From: Pterois miles
Lineage: Eukaryota > Chordata > Actinopteri > Perciformes > Scorpaenidae
Assembly (NCBI GenBank): GCA_947000775.1
Contig: CAMQGK010000559.1
Location: forward strand, 62,001 to 126,000
Direction: 5' to 3'
DNA length: 64,000 bases
Position numbers and translations under genes: made by a program. Below the pieces are notes generated by a model. It did not search any database. It was given only the letters and a program-made list of their open reading frames with translations, and had not been told where the DNA came from. Every line of letters begins with the position of its first letter. The stretch's first letter is position 1. Below are positions 47,059-57,485 of the stretch, one piece after another.

Positions 47059-48444
47059 GAGAAATGGAGTATTACACACAACATTACACAAAGTCAATAC
47101 AGCACAAAAACATATTAGCAGTGACAGTGTAGTAAAGATTGCTTGAATCACCTTTATACACCCCACTTGTACTCAGTACTCTGTATTTAGTTCAGTACAC
47201 AATAATGATGTGTGCATTTTTTTCACATTTAGGCAAAGACACAAATCTATAAAGCAAAAACAGTGTTTCCATTTTTATACAGTTCCTGTTATTCTTTCTC
47301 ATAAATTAATGTTTACTTCCCCCTTCAGGATCACAGTTTGTATCTGATTAAAGACTGACATGGTTGATAAATTGACTAAGGCTCAGCTTCCACCCATAGA
47401 TAGAGAGAATTAATAAGTGTCTCCAGCCCCACTCAGCTCTTATTAGTACAGAACAGTCTAAGGGAGCTTTCAGCCATGCTTGGCTATGATTCTCCCCCAC
47501 GCCTGCATCCTACCAAGAGAAATTCAAAAAGACTCAGAGCCCTCCAGGAAGACAATTAGAGAGTCATCCTCCCCTCAGTGTGCAGCACTGCCGTGACAGC
47601 AAGCTGCGAGCATATTCCTATGCATAATGCAGCCCTAAAACTGCACCCCTCGCTGGTCGGTGGGGGGATCCTCGGAAGGCTGACTGCGTGCCACACCACC
47701 CAGCCCACTACTGAAAGTCTAATGAACTAATCAAATCAGATTAGTGGGGGAATCAACTGTCTCTCATTACTCACTGTATATTGTGGCGCGTCATGGCTTG
47801 AAGCCTGGCCAAAATTAGTAGCTCCTCCACCTCTGACAATAGGTGTTATATAGCAGTGAGAAGAAGAGGGCGCTCACAAAGAGGGGCTGTAAAGAGGTTT
47901 AGATAGCAGTCAAGCTGCCATGTGAGGGTGAGTGTGTTGAAATGACAACAGCAGGAGCACAAAAAGAGAGCTCATGAAAACCGTATTGAGGATAAGAGTA
48001 GAAGGGGATAAAGTCAAGAAAATGAAACAAAGACATATCTGCAAGAGGGGGGGGGGGGGGGGCAGACTGGGGGAACAAGAGCATGAACAGACAGACAGAT
48101 GGAGTGAGGCATAGTGCAATGACAAAATGAGAATATGTGTTTTCACCACCATGGTTTGGCCGGCAACTTGCTCTTAGCCCCCAAAGGACATCTTTGGTAC
48201 ACATGTCCACAAACATCTCTGCAGGAGTGTGTGTATAGCACCACTGCCTCATCCCTGGAGGGGGATGTAAGAAATAAGACTGCCACGGCTTCTGATTGTA
48301 CAAATTTGTTGACTCAGATAAATGAGGGCTTTTAGCTCACATACTGTATTAATCACATGGGTCAATAAACAGTCATGCAAGACAAATGAGAGTCTCGCAT
48401 CGGACAAATTTTGAATTTATGGGACAATTTGATTTAAATGCAAC
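47059..48444. other. Unassigned intergenic sequence
   Basis: No gene recognised. It contains a poly(G) run of 18 near 48.05 kb. Frames on the minus strand at 47.9-48.3 kb are unsupported. Confidence 0.35.
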
Positions 48445-48776
48445 TAGGGCAATATTTAGGGCTATTTTCATTATTGATTAATCTGTTGATTACTTTCCCA
48501 ATTAATCGATTTGTTGTTTGGTCTATAAAATGTCAGAAAATTATGAAAAACGTTGGTGTTTCCCAAAGATGACGTTTCAAATGTCTTGTTTTGTCCACAA
48601 CTAAAAAATATCCAGTTTACTGTCATAGAGGAGTAAAGAAATCAGAAAACATTCACACTTAAGAAGCTGAAATCAGACATGTTTTAGTTTTTTTTTTCTT
48701 TCAAATTACTGAAACCGATTATCAAAATGCTTGGAAATTAATTTAATAGTTGACAACTTATCTATAAATCGCTCTA
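48445..48776. mobile_element. MITE family D, copy 1
   Basis: From TAGGGC near 48445 to GCTCTA at 48776, with interior TTGTTTGGTCTATAAAATGT, TCAAATGTCTTGTTTTGTCC and ATAGAGGAGTAAAGAAATCA shared almost word for word with 54.08-54.37 kb. The terminal repeats are eroded in this copy. Confidence 0.78.
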
Positions 48777-49413
48777 AATGCAAGTTCACTGAATTAGTAC
48801 TCAAGTAGAAGTTTTAGTACCGTCAAATTAAACAATGGAAAAGGTCACATTGACTTTCTGGAGCTGGTAAAGGTGTATATGGAGGATTTAATAAAGCATT
48901 GCTGTTAATAACAGCAGTGGCAGATCACAGACTGTGCAGCCATCTGCCTTCATAGCACCACTGCTGCTGTCTGACAGCACTTTTGTTTTTCTCTGCAAAA
49001 CAACATGACAGAAAAGACAAGTCACCCTGCTGACCTCAGTGACCTTCGCCTTGACAAATGTAAACAGAGCTCCTGTTTGTATTTTTCATTCTGGAGTATA
49101 AAATACTGCACCTTAGGTGTGTGTATATAATGTAGGGGTGAAAACAAAAAAACCTGAGGTAGCACTGAGCATTTAAGTGTTAAATAATGAGTTATTGAAG
49201 TGTTGCTGACTGTTAATGGATACAATATTTTTGCTATACTGTATGTGGTACACATTGTTTTCCTGGGTGCATTACTGTTTATCTATTGTCTAACCTTTCA
49301 CGCAGGCAAATCTGGGCTAAAGGATTTATTAGTAATATTTTTATTATAATCAGAACTAAACGTAGACAGCAGCACCGCTACTATAGCTGTTTTTGACTGT
49401 ACTCCTGTTGGGC
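48777..49413. other. Unassigned intergenic sequence
   Basis: Nothing recognisable. Confidence 0.35.
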
Positions 49414-50537
49414 CCATCTGGAACGGGCCATTTACCTTGAAGTTCTGCTCGCAGCGTTGTTTAGAACCGTGGTACGGCTACTTGAACCCGCCAAGAGTGA
49501 AGATGATGACAGATAGTACTTCCTTTGTACTGTTATGATGCTGCTGCAGCGCCACCTATTGGCCAAATGGCACCAAATTTGCCACGGTCACTCAGACATC
49601 ACATCTACACGTCCACCAAATGTGGTCCTAACAGACTAAAGTGTTCAGAAGACAGCTGATTCCCCTCAATGCATTCATTAGTAAATCTCAATACAGTGTG
49701 CCTTATATAACCTGCTTCAGCCTGCCTACCTTTGCTTCTTGCTCTACAAGCCGCTCACAACCCATCTCCACCCCACCACCTCCTTTTAATAATGTGTCTG
49801 ACTTAATCAGTGTCATTTCTGTTGCCATTAATGCTGGCTCTGTTCTGTGCCCTGGGGGTCTTTGCTTCTGCTCTCCCTGCCTTTGGCATTTTATGTATAC
49901 ACATGGAAGGGTGAGGAGGTGTGCTCTCCTGGCCTTATGCTTCCACGTATGCGTGTGGATCCAAGTATGCACATGAATGGGCAGGGAGGTCCCAGAGCAG
50001 AGCCATACCGCCAAATATATACAGTATATATTACTGCAAATGGAAATACTGCAGTTTTTCTTTGGCTAAAGTGGTCCTGACTGAAATCACATTTTTTATA
50101 GTATAAGCCCTTTCCACAACATTTGAGTTAAATCAATAGCTATAGCAAAACTGTATGTAACATCAACAACCAGCTTTGTCTAGAGATGTTTGACACCAGA
50201 TTTAGTCACGATTGCTAGAAATTTGTAGGAGGAGTAGCAAAAATCCTGATTTGGACAAAGTTCTTAAGGGTGGAAAATCAGTCTGGATGCGTGGCTTACA
50301 TGGTGAGATTCGCCTGGACCCACAAAATCCGAGGGAAAAAATAATTTGGTGTCTAAGACTTACAGTTCAAGAGTTACAGGCCCAAATGCAAAGTACATGA
50401 TCTGGCCAAATTGCACCACATTCAGCGCTGCACTCCTTTGGGTCCCCACAATAAGTGTCAAGTAGATGGGATGAGCAGTTCTCGAGGGATGCAAATAACA
50501 CACAGAAGGACAGACAGAGATTCCTTCATTTATAGTT
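49414..50537. repeat. Dispersed repeat family B, copy 2, with an internal insertion
   Basis: The blocks of the copy at 18.4 kb occur in order here, but about 450 bp of unrelated sequence (about 49640-50090) separates the CCACGGTCACTCAGACATCA block from the ATAGCAAAACTGTATG block. It ends ACAGACAGAGATTCCTTCAT then TTATAGTTAGA. The nature of the inserted stretch is unknown. Confidence 0.68.
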
Positions 50538-50891
50538 AGATGTGGCAGGAACAGCTGTGCTCACTATCCATATGCCAAAGGTAGAACATGTGAAGCTAAA
50601 AGTCAGATCCATAACAAAAAATGAAGCATAACAACAGGAAATAATTTCCAAATACTGCAGGTTTTTGTGTCATTACTCTCAAAATAAAGTATAAAACACT
50701 TGGTGTAAACTTGTAATAAATCACCTGGTGACTTGTCTCTTGACTGTATAAAGTTGCCTCACACAGTGTGCAATAATTTAAAGGGCACCCGGCTGTGTAA
50801 CTGTTAATAGTAACAGGGGCTCCCCTCACTGAGCTCGACTCACTCCTGTTCTGTTAATCACCGTTTGATCTCCAGCATAGGGTTTTCACAG

Positions 50892-50893
<2 letters not shown>

Positions 50894-50951
<58 letters not shown>
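50894..50951. repeat. (GT)n microsatellite
   Basis: About 28 GT units. Confidence 0.95.
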
Positions 50952-51835
50952 GGGGAGCTAGATAATTAACTGTAAAGCAGAGCATGATTAATGTGCCTCT
51001 GGATACGAGGAGAGGACGCGCGCTGCGTGATAAGAGAGGAATTGTGCAGCAATCCCAGGTATAATCCTGAAAAGTGAGTAGTGTGCAAACGTAGGGGGGG
51101 AGGGCTACAAAGGGTCACCGTTGCCATAGCAACGCCCCCATTTAGTAGTAACCCCCCCTTAGTATATTGATAAAAATTACAAATACTACAGATAGTTGGA
51201 TGAGACGATGTTCAGGACAATTACATAAAGGATTATATGTGTCTCTAAAAGCATCACGCCAGATGAGCCGGCCGAGGTTTTAGAGAGGAAACAATCCATC
51301 ATCCAGTATCCCAATCAGATAAACACTATCTTATACATTGTGTACGGCTTATTGTATATTTTATGAAATAGAAGGAAAATAAATGTGAGAGATTCATGTT
51401 TTTATGTCATCCTGTGGATGAAAAATAAAATCATAGCATAGTGCAGATGTATTAAAAGCATAGGTCTATTTTTTAATTCATGAGTAAAAACTGAAAAAAC
51501 ATGAAATACGTAGATTTGTAGAATTTTTTTAACAAATATTTTGTCTATCTTTTCAGAATCTCTCAATTAGGGCAGTTTTCAAATAAACGTCCTATAGTCT
51601 AATTTTCTATTTCACAAAAAAAAAAAAAAAAAAATCTAATCAAAACTGTTTCCTCTCTCTTGGCGCCATCTTCTGGAGAATAAACCACAATCAATCAACT
51701 GCAGGGAGATGCTGCTGCTGTCAAGTTATTTTTGAACCACCTTTTTGTGCCTCAAGAGTGTTTTTATGTGTTGGTGGCATCAAGGATTTTTGGTTCTGAC
51801 AACTGGCTTTTACTAATATAAGAAAAAGGACTCAA
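50952..51835. other. Unassigned intergenic sequence
   Basis: No gene recognised; includes an 18-20 base A run near 51.62 kb. Confidence 0.35.
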
Positions 51836-51863
51836 ATACTACTACTACTACTACTACTACTAC
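51836..51863. repeat. (TAC)n microsatellite
   Basis: About nine TAC units directly before the LINE relic. Confidence 0.9.
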
Positions 51864-51869
51864 AACAAT

Positions 51870-52165
51870 GGAACAGAATACAACAGACAGTCTCGACTGC
51901 AGAGAAACTGGTGCCAGCCTACCCTCCATCCACGACTGATACACCTCCGGAGTCAGGTAATGTACAGGAAGCATCACTGCAGACCCTTCACACCCTGGAC
52001 ACAACCTCCTCCACATCTCCCCTCTGGGAGGCCCTACAGAGCGCTGCAAGCCAAAACAACCAGACACAGGAACAGTTTCTACTCTCAGGCCGTCACTCCA
52101 ATGAACACTTTATCAGTCATACACTACCAATAACACCAAAATACCCACAGCTGCCATTATAGAAT
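51870..52165 (+). pseudogene. 5'-truncated LINE relic (Rex1/CR1-like reverse transcriptase C-terminus)
   Basis: One frame gives DPSHPGHNLLH (51982 on). One base out of phase, the next gives PSGRPYRALQAKTTRHRNSF, then YSQAVTPMNT. This is the conserved C-terminal end of CR1/Rex1-clade ORF2 proteins (DPSHP..., PSGRRYR..., K..R..NSF.P.A...N). The frameshift and a stop just upstream show it is dead. No endonuclease or polymerase core remains. Confidence 0.8.
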
Positions 52166-52249
52166 ATAATTTACAGTCTTTAATGCACTTTAAAAAAAAT
52201 CACTGAACATACAATATGTAGACATCTTTACATGTACATCCATCAATCG

Positions 52250-52515
52250 TCAACCGCGGGGTACATCCTGGACATGTCGCCAGTCCATCGCAGGGCACAT
52301 AGAGACAGACAACCATTCACGCACACATCCATACCTACGGGCAATTTAGAGCCATCAATTAACCTAAATTGCATGTCTTTGGACTGTGGGAGGAAGCCGG
52401 AGTACCCGGAGAAAAACCACGCTTACACAGGGAGATCATGCAAACTCCACACAGAAGAGCCTCAAGCCGGATTCGGACCTGCGACCCTCTTGCTGTGAGG
52501 CGAGAGTGCTAATGT
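52250..52515 (-). mobile_element. tRNA-derived SINE, minus-strand copy
   Basis: On the minus strand it starts near AGCACTCTCGCCTCACAGCA, then AAGAGGGTCGCAGGTCCGAA (degenerate box B), the CTCCGGCTTCCTCCCACAGT and CCAAAGACATGCAATTTAGG body, and ends near GGACTGGCGACATGTCCAGG. It is the same family as 38.24 kb and is diverged. Confidence 0.8.
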
Positions 52516-53100
52516 ACATAATCATCCAGTATGTAAGTATGTATTTGTTTGCACTATTTGTATTGGTTACAACTTACTTTTACATTTTACTCCTCATTTT
52601 ATTGCTTGTCATTGGTGCTTTTCATATTTATATAATATTTTTCTATACACCTATTTTTCCACTACTTGTGTACAGAACTTTTCTATTTTATTTCTATTTC
52701 TCTGCATGTACACTAAAAGAGATGCATAATACCGAAGTATAATGTATATATAAGTATAACGTACTTGGTCTGATTCTGTAATCTAAAAAAGTAATAAAAA
52801 TGAAAATATAAATTAGAAACCAGATAGATTAAGATGTAATTCCTTGTTTCTTGCCAAGATATTGACGGGTTTGTCTTTAAAGCACCTTGGACATTCAAAA
52901 ATTTAACTAAAGTTAAAGCAAGGTTTTAAACATATATGGAGGCCACCCATGGGATCCACCGTGGCTCCACCTCCAGGTGGCAGTATGACACCCAGGATGG
53001 CAGCTACAGTACAGCACCACAGAAGAAGAAGAAAGGCGAGAGGCCGAGAGAGGCGCATACACCAAACATGCATGAAGGGGCGTTGAGCGTTACATTGAAA
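52516..53100. other. AT-rich flank upstream of DCLRE1B
   Basis: No exon seen. In mammals AP4B1 lies head-to-head with DCLRE1B; nothing resembling its N-terminus is visible on the minus strand here. Confidence 0.4.
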
Positions 53101-53160
53101 ACAGAAATGGCGGGGTTTATAATCTAGCACTGTACATGTGAAGACGCAACGACGGTCAGC
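53101..53160 (+). promoter_or_regulatory. dclre1b: Putative DCLRE1B core promoter region
   Basis: A TATA-like word TTTATAAT (53116-53123) lies about 45-55 bp before a probable leader-exon donor at 53177 and follows GGCGGGG. The transcription start would fall near 53145-53150. This is inferred from spacing only. Confidence 0.3.
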
Positions 53161-53177
53161 TGCTCGTGATGTTAAAG
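53146..53177 (+). other. dclre1b: Probable non-coding leader exon of DCLRE1B (5' border unknown)
   Basis: A strong donor AAAG|GTAAGA at 53177/53178 pairs with the acceptor GTGTCTGCTTGCAG ending at 53448. Splicing them gives a short upstream frame ATG TTA AAG GAT ATC CAG TGA starting at 53169, which ends 9 nt before the main ATG at 53470. The arrangement is plausible but needs transcript evidence. Confidence 0.5.
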
Positions 53178-53469
53178 GTAAGACACGAGATGTTGTAATC
53201 GCTAAATGCTAACAACAGCTAGCCACACTGTTTTTAGCATCCCCTCTATATGGTTAGTTAGCGGTAGCTGTCAGCTGGGTGTCTTTGTTGTTATCACCGG
53301 GGCTGAGGCTGTTTTTCCTGTGCTGTGTACACTGAAACAACCTTAACTTTACAGCCACAGCAGCTGCGTTACTTTGTGAGCCTTCTGTTAACACGAATAG
53401 CAGTAAACGTCTTGAGACAGTTATTAACTCACGTGTGTCTGCTTGCAGGATATCCAGTGAAACCAGACG

Positions 53470-53667
53470 ATGTCAGTCAACGGTAAAGTCATCCCGCACA
53501 CCCCGCTGGCCGTAGACTTCTGGCATGTCCGGAAGTGTCCAGGTACGCGGCTGTTTTTTCTCTCCCACATGCACAGCGACCACACGGTGGGTCTGACCTC
53601 CACCTGGAGCAACCGGCCCATCTACTGCTCGCCAACCACCGCCGCTCTGCTGCGGCTCAAGCTGCAG
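53470..53667 (+). CDS. dclre1b: DCLRE1B/Apollo, coding exon 1 (residues 1-66)
   Basis: Encodes the start of the SNM1-family 5'-to-3' exonuclease that processes leading-strand telomere ends and acts in interstrand-crosslink repair. The ATG at 53470 is preferred because MSVNGKVIPHTPLAVDFW aligns at once with human MNGVLIPHTPIAVDFW, two residues longer. Asp16 of AVDFW is metallo-beta-lactamase motif 1; HMHSDH (33-38) is the zinc-binding motif 2, matching human H31, H33, D35 and H36. The exon ends CTGCAG|GTGAGG in phase 0. The acceptor at 53448 places 21 bp of 5' UTR in this exon. Confidence 0.95.
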
Positions 53668-54075
53668 GTGAGGGAAACACACACACCTCATTATGACTCA
53701 CATTAAAATGTGTCTGATCCGGGACAGTCCAGTGTGCTGCAGCCTAACAGAGGGACTGTTACAACAGAACAGTGGATAGGAGCCGTGCAGGCTCATTTGA
53801 GCAATTACTCACACACCCGTGTCCTTCAAAGTGGGGTCCAGGGACCCCCAGGGGTCCTTGATGGGGTCTCCAGCAAAAAGGGGAATAATTTATTTCCACT
53901 ATAGTGACTCCATCCATAAGTAGTACAATGACAGTGAATGAAAAAGCATCTAAAAGCAAAAGTCCTATCAGATGGGGGACCCTGGGACAAAATCTTATCA
54001 AATTGGGGTCCGTGGTCTAATTTTTGTCGTTTTTAGAAAACGGGATGCTGATTTTGTTAAACAGTGACTTCTGAC

Positions 54076-54365
54076 TAGGGCTGCTACTAATGATTATTTT
54101 CATTGTTGAATATTTTTATGATTAATCAGTTAGTTGTTTGGTCTATTAAATGTGAGAAAATGGTGAAAAATGTTGATCTGTGTTTCCCAAAGCCCAAGAT
54201 GACATCCTCAAATGTCTTGTTTTGTCCACAATTCAAAGATGTCCAGTTTAATGTCACAGAGGAGTAAAGACACCAGAAATTATTGACATTTAAGAAGCTG
54301 CAATCAGAGAATTTAGACTTTTTTAACCTTTTTTTTTGAGTTGATAATTAATTGTTGCAGCTCTA
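54076..54365. mobile_element. MITE family D, copy 2, in DCLRE1B intron 1
   Basis: The left end TAGGGCTGCTACTAATGATT and right end AATTGTTGCAGCTCTA are inverted. Flanking 8-mers CTTCTGAC and TTTTTGAT agree at 5 of 8, all differences being C/T. The interior is nearly the same as at 48.45 kb. It is a hAT-type non-autonomous element. Confidence 0.85.
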
Positions 54366-54462
54366 TTTTTGATTGTTTTTGCATCCAGATTTGCAGTTTT
54401 AAAACATTAACTTAATTTTTGGTGTCAACCCATAATGGCTCTACAAAGCCACTTTATTTTCT

Positions 54463-54545
54463 AGTCAAGTCAGTTTTATTTGTATAGCCCAAAATTACAA
54501 ATTTGCCACAGAGGGCTTTACAATCTTTACATTAAGCAACACCCT
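54463..54545. repeat. SINE-like dispersed repeat fragment
   Basis: CAAGTCAGTTTTATTTGTAT then AGCCCAAAATTACAAATTTG and AGAGGGCTTTACAATCTTTA form a very common fish repeat tail; only a fragment is present. Confidence 0.6.
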
Positions 54546-54819
54546 CTCTCTTTAGAAAGCTTTAGAAAGTTAAATCAATGTTGACTGAACTTTCCTTGTG
54601 CACCAATACTCATTTTCAATACTCAAAATGGTTGGAAGGCCTCTTTTACTTTGTCAACATCTTTGTCATCACAGTTAGTACAAACTTATGTTTTGTGTTA
54701 AATGTTTGAATGTATTTCAGAGAAAGATTGGGATCATTAGGGATAAAGTTGTCAAGAACAACAGTAGTTATACTGCTGCATTAAGTTATCATTTGCTGAT
54801 CATGTCTAATGCTGCTCAG

Positions 54820-54985
54820 GTGAAAGAACAGTGGATCCATCCTTTAGAGATGGAGGAGCCACACCTGTTGCCACTGGATGACATTGGCAAGGAGAAGCTG
54901 ACAGTCACACTGATAGACGCCAACCACTGTCCAGGAGCTGTCATGTTTCTCTTCGAAGGCTACTTTGGCTCGATACTGTACACAG
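54820..54985 (+). CDS. dclre1b: DCLRE1B/Apollo, coding exon 2 (residues 67-121 plus one base)
   Basis: Starts at GTGAAAGAACAGTGG, giving VKEQWIHPLE after the exon 1 Gln, matching human VSKQWIQALE. Motif 3 is DANHCPGAV with zinc ligand His102 (human H99), followed by MFLFEGYFGSILYTG. It ends ACACAG|GTCAGT in phase 1, and the split Gly codon is completed in exon 3. The open frame running upstream of 54820 is intronic. Confidence 0.95.
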
Positions 54986-55190
54986 GTCAGTGTCTGAATG
55001 CACATTTTAGCTGATGCTTCCCAGATATAGGAAATATTTGTTTAGCTATGGCTTGTGTTATTCCTCTTCCTCTTCGTTTGCTTTCCAGTATTATGATTTG
55101 TATCATTTGATGTAAAAATATGTGCTTTTACTTTATCAGGTACAGAAATGTGGGAAGTAATAGTCAGCACTGACACATTCTTAATTTCAG
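54986..55190 (+). other. dclre1b: DCLRE1B intron 2 (205 bp)
   Basis: GTCAGT donor and TTCTTAATTTCAG acceptor, phase 1; no repeat in it. Confidence 0.9.
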
Positions 55191-55373
55191 GTGACTTCAG
55201 ATATACTCCCTCCATGTTATGTCAGCCATGCTTGAGGACCAACACCACTATAGACGTCCTGTACCTGGACAACACCAACTGTGACCCCAACCGCACCCTC
55301 CCCTCCAGACAGCGAGCCACTCAGCAAATCAAAGAGATCATCCGCAGGCACCCAAACCACAACATTGTCATAG
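55191..55373 (+). CDS. dclre1b: DCLRE1B/Apollo, coding exon 3 (residues 122-182 plus one base)
   Basis: Begins GTGACTTCAGATAT, completing TGDFRYTPSM. Asp123 is motif 4, the bridging metal ligand (human D120). LYLDNTNCDPN contains the beta-CASP motif A Asp148, and LPSRQRATQQIKEIIRRHPN then HNIVIG follow as in human Apollo. The exon ends GTCATAG|GTAATT in phase 1. Confidence 0.95.
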
Positions 55374-56238
55374 GTAATTTTCGACTTTCTAAACAGGCCT
55401 TATGTGCTTTCAGTCTTACAGTCATCTGACAAAAAGAAACAAACAATGGGCAGAGCAGGTAGTCCACATAGGGAATGTGTTTTTAGAAATTACCCTCCGT
55501 ACTTGTAGTGTTTGGTGAAGGTGAGTTATAATTCAAAGTCATCAGGTTTGAAAACTTCAAAACACTCAACAAATAATCGCAGCCTCGTACAATTAGGAAA
55601 TTTAAGTAGTTGCTTTATTATAAGTATTATTATTGAGTTTAATTATTTGTACTTTCCCTGTATAAAGTTGGAGTCTCTTCTGTGATCTAGGGATGTCTCG
55701 AGAACATATTTCGGTACCAAGTCGATGGCAAAATTCAGAAAATCTGATGGTACTCGTTTTTCTACAGTACCACAGTTACTGGGGGGCTCTAGACTAACTG
55801 ATAAGAACTAGTAATGCTACACTGTGAACAACAAATCCATGTTGAAACTGGCACGAGGAGAGCTAGTAACACTAGCTATTAGCAAGCAAATATAAATAAT
55901 AGAGCTAACAGCTAACATTATGCATTCAGGCTCTATTCAGTAAAATGAGTATTTGGCAAAGGTAAATCATAACATCACAATGTCTTTAAATTTAATCTTG
56001 TAAAATTCAGTTTTTGGTGTTAAAGTTGAGGTGGATAATCAGGGAATCATAATAAATTCATAAAAAAACAGTATTAAAAAAAAATAGGCGTGTATGTTGA
56101 AGTACACAGGATTTATTTTTGTTTTTTTTCCCTGATATTGACTTTGGTATTGAGAATTGTGGAATTTCACTGGTACTGGTATGAACTACTGAATTCCTGG
56201 TATGGTGACATCCCGTCTGTGCTGTTGCTGTCTTTCAG
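55374..56238 (+). other. dclre1b: DCLRE1B intron 3 (865 bp)
   Basis: GTAATT donor and GCTGTTGCTGTCTTTCAG acceptor, phase 1. A hAT-like MITE fills its 3' part almost to the splice site. Confidence 0.9.
55687..56215. mobile_element. hAT-like MITE abutting the exon 4 acceptor
   Basis: The left end CTAGGGATGTC and right end GACATCCCG are inverted repeats. The 8-mers TCTGTGAT (55679-55686) and TCTGTGCT (56216-56223) agree at 7 of 8, a clear hAT-type target duplication. The interior holds GGTACCAAGTCGATGG near the left and TGGTACTGGTATGAAC near the right, typical of the fish GGTACCGATACC-rich MITE group. Confidence 0.85.
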
Positions 56239-57485
56239 GCCTGTATGCGCTGGGTAAGGAGTCCCTGCTGCAGGAGCTGGCGATGGAGTTTAAAACCTGG
56301 ATCGAGGTGAGCTTTCAGAGGATGGAGACCCTCAAAGCCCTGAAGCTGCCTGATGTCTTCACCACCGCCCCCGGAGCCGGGCGCATCCGAGCTGTGGATC
56401 AGTCAGAGATCTCCTCTACCAATTTAAACCAGTGGAACAAAGAACAACCCACTCTGGCCATTTTGCCCACCAGCAGGCCCCTGGTCTCCTTTCATCCCAA
56501 CATCCATGTGGTGCCCTACTCCGACCACTCCTCTTACCAAGAGCTGGAGGATTTCGTCACTGCACTTAAACCGACCTCCATCGTACCCATTGTGGGAAAC
56601 CATGTACCTGGAAGCTTCTCTGCCTTACTGCCCAGCAAAAAGCGGCGTGAAATCCTGGTGCCTGAGTCGGTCCGACTCTATATGTTGAGACAGCCTGAGA
56701 GCCAACTCAGCTCATCAGCGTACACCAGCCTTCGCCGCAGACATTTCCAACCCCTTGTTCCCAAAGGGGTGGTGTTTGAATCTCCTGAAAAAGGATCCAG
56801 TAAGTCATGTGAAGAAGCCTGGGAGGCAGAGTGCCTGGAACAGGAGGCCTCAGAGGAAGAGATGGACACAGACAGTAGTGAAAGGGACTCTGACTGCATC
56901 CTTGTTGACCTGAGCAAGGATCTCACCCCTGACAAAAACAGAAGAAGGGCTGTAGACATGTGGAGCCTCAACATCGTCCACACAGCATCTGAAGATATGG
57001 CGATGGCAGAGTCGGTGCCACTCAGTCATTTCAGTCAGAGCGACTTTGCTCCAATGGAAATCCTGACAAACACAAAAGCCTGCTCTAAGTCTGTTGGAAA
57101 GACAAGAAGGCCCTCTGAAACCAGTGCCACAATAATCAACGAGACAAATGAAAATTACAGCAGCCAGAGTAGCAGACAAGGAAGTGTTCAGAACAATCGC
57201 ACATCGTCATTCAGTGATAGCATGAGTCAGCACAGTGGACGTGAAATTGATCAGGACAGTGACATAATTTCAAATCATCGAATAAATAACAGCGTGACAA
57301 GATTGCAGAGCAGCCTCGATTCATCTAGCTCCCAAACTGAGCTGAAGCAGGAGTATCTAGAGGAGCTTGAAAACAGTATTTTAAAGGATCTCCCCTTCAC
57401 AATGGAGGACATGAAGGCATGTGGCGTCTCGCTGCAGAGCTCTGTGCTACAGTTTACTCTCTCTCCTTTATGTGATGCCCAATAG
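56239..57485 (+). CDS. dclre1b: DCLRE1B/Apollo, coding exon 4 (residues 183-597)
   Basis: Begins GCCTGTATGCGCTGGG, giving GLYALGKESLLQELAMEF (human GLYSLGKESLLEQLALEF). The beta-CASP domain continues through AGRIRAVD, LAILPTSRP and VPYSDHSSYQELEDF with His279 (human H276), then ALKPTSIVPIV. After about residue 345 the tail is Ser/Glu/Asp-rich and poorly conserved. Near the end, QFTLSPL places F588-x-L590-x-P592, matching the TRFH-docking consensus used by human Apollo (YLLTP) to bind TRF2. The total length of 597 compares with 532 in human. The stop is TAG at 57483-57485. Like the mammalian gene, the last exon carries the whole C-terminal half. Confidence 0.95.

Larger units (their letters stand above)
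53668..54819 (+). other. dclre1b: DCLRE1B intron 1 (1,152 bp)
   Basis: GTGAGG donor and CTAATGCTGCTCAG acceptor, phase 0. It contains MITE family D copy 2 and a SINE-like fragment. A repeat-like stretch around 53.83-54.02 kb (GTGGGGTCCAGGGACCCCCA) also looks like an old hAT-type remnant but has no clear borders. Confidence 0.88.

Noticed and set aside
47899..48303. 134-codon minus-strand frame
   Set aside because: It overlaps another frame on the same strand, crosses a poly(G) run and shows no domain or splice evidence.
52516..53130. AP4B1 head-to-head with DCLRE1B as in mammals
   Set aside because: No minus-strand frame upstream of 53.1 kb resembles the AP4B1 N-terminus. The frame at 52903-53130 is unrelated and lacks splice context.
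54688..54819. Open frame running into DCLRE1B exon 2 from upstream
   Set aside because: It is intronic read-through. The acceptor CTGCTCAG at 54819 and homology starting VKEQWI set the exon border.
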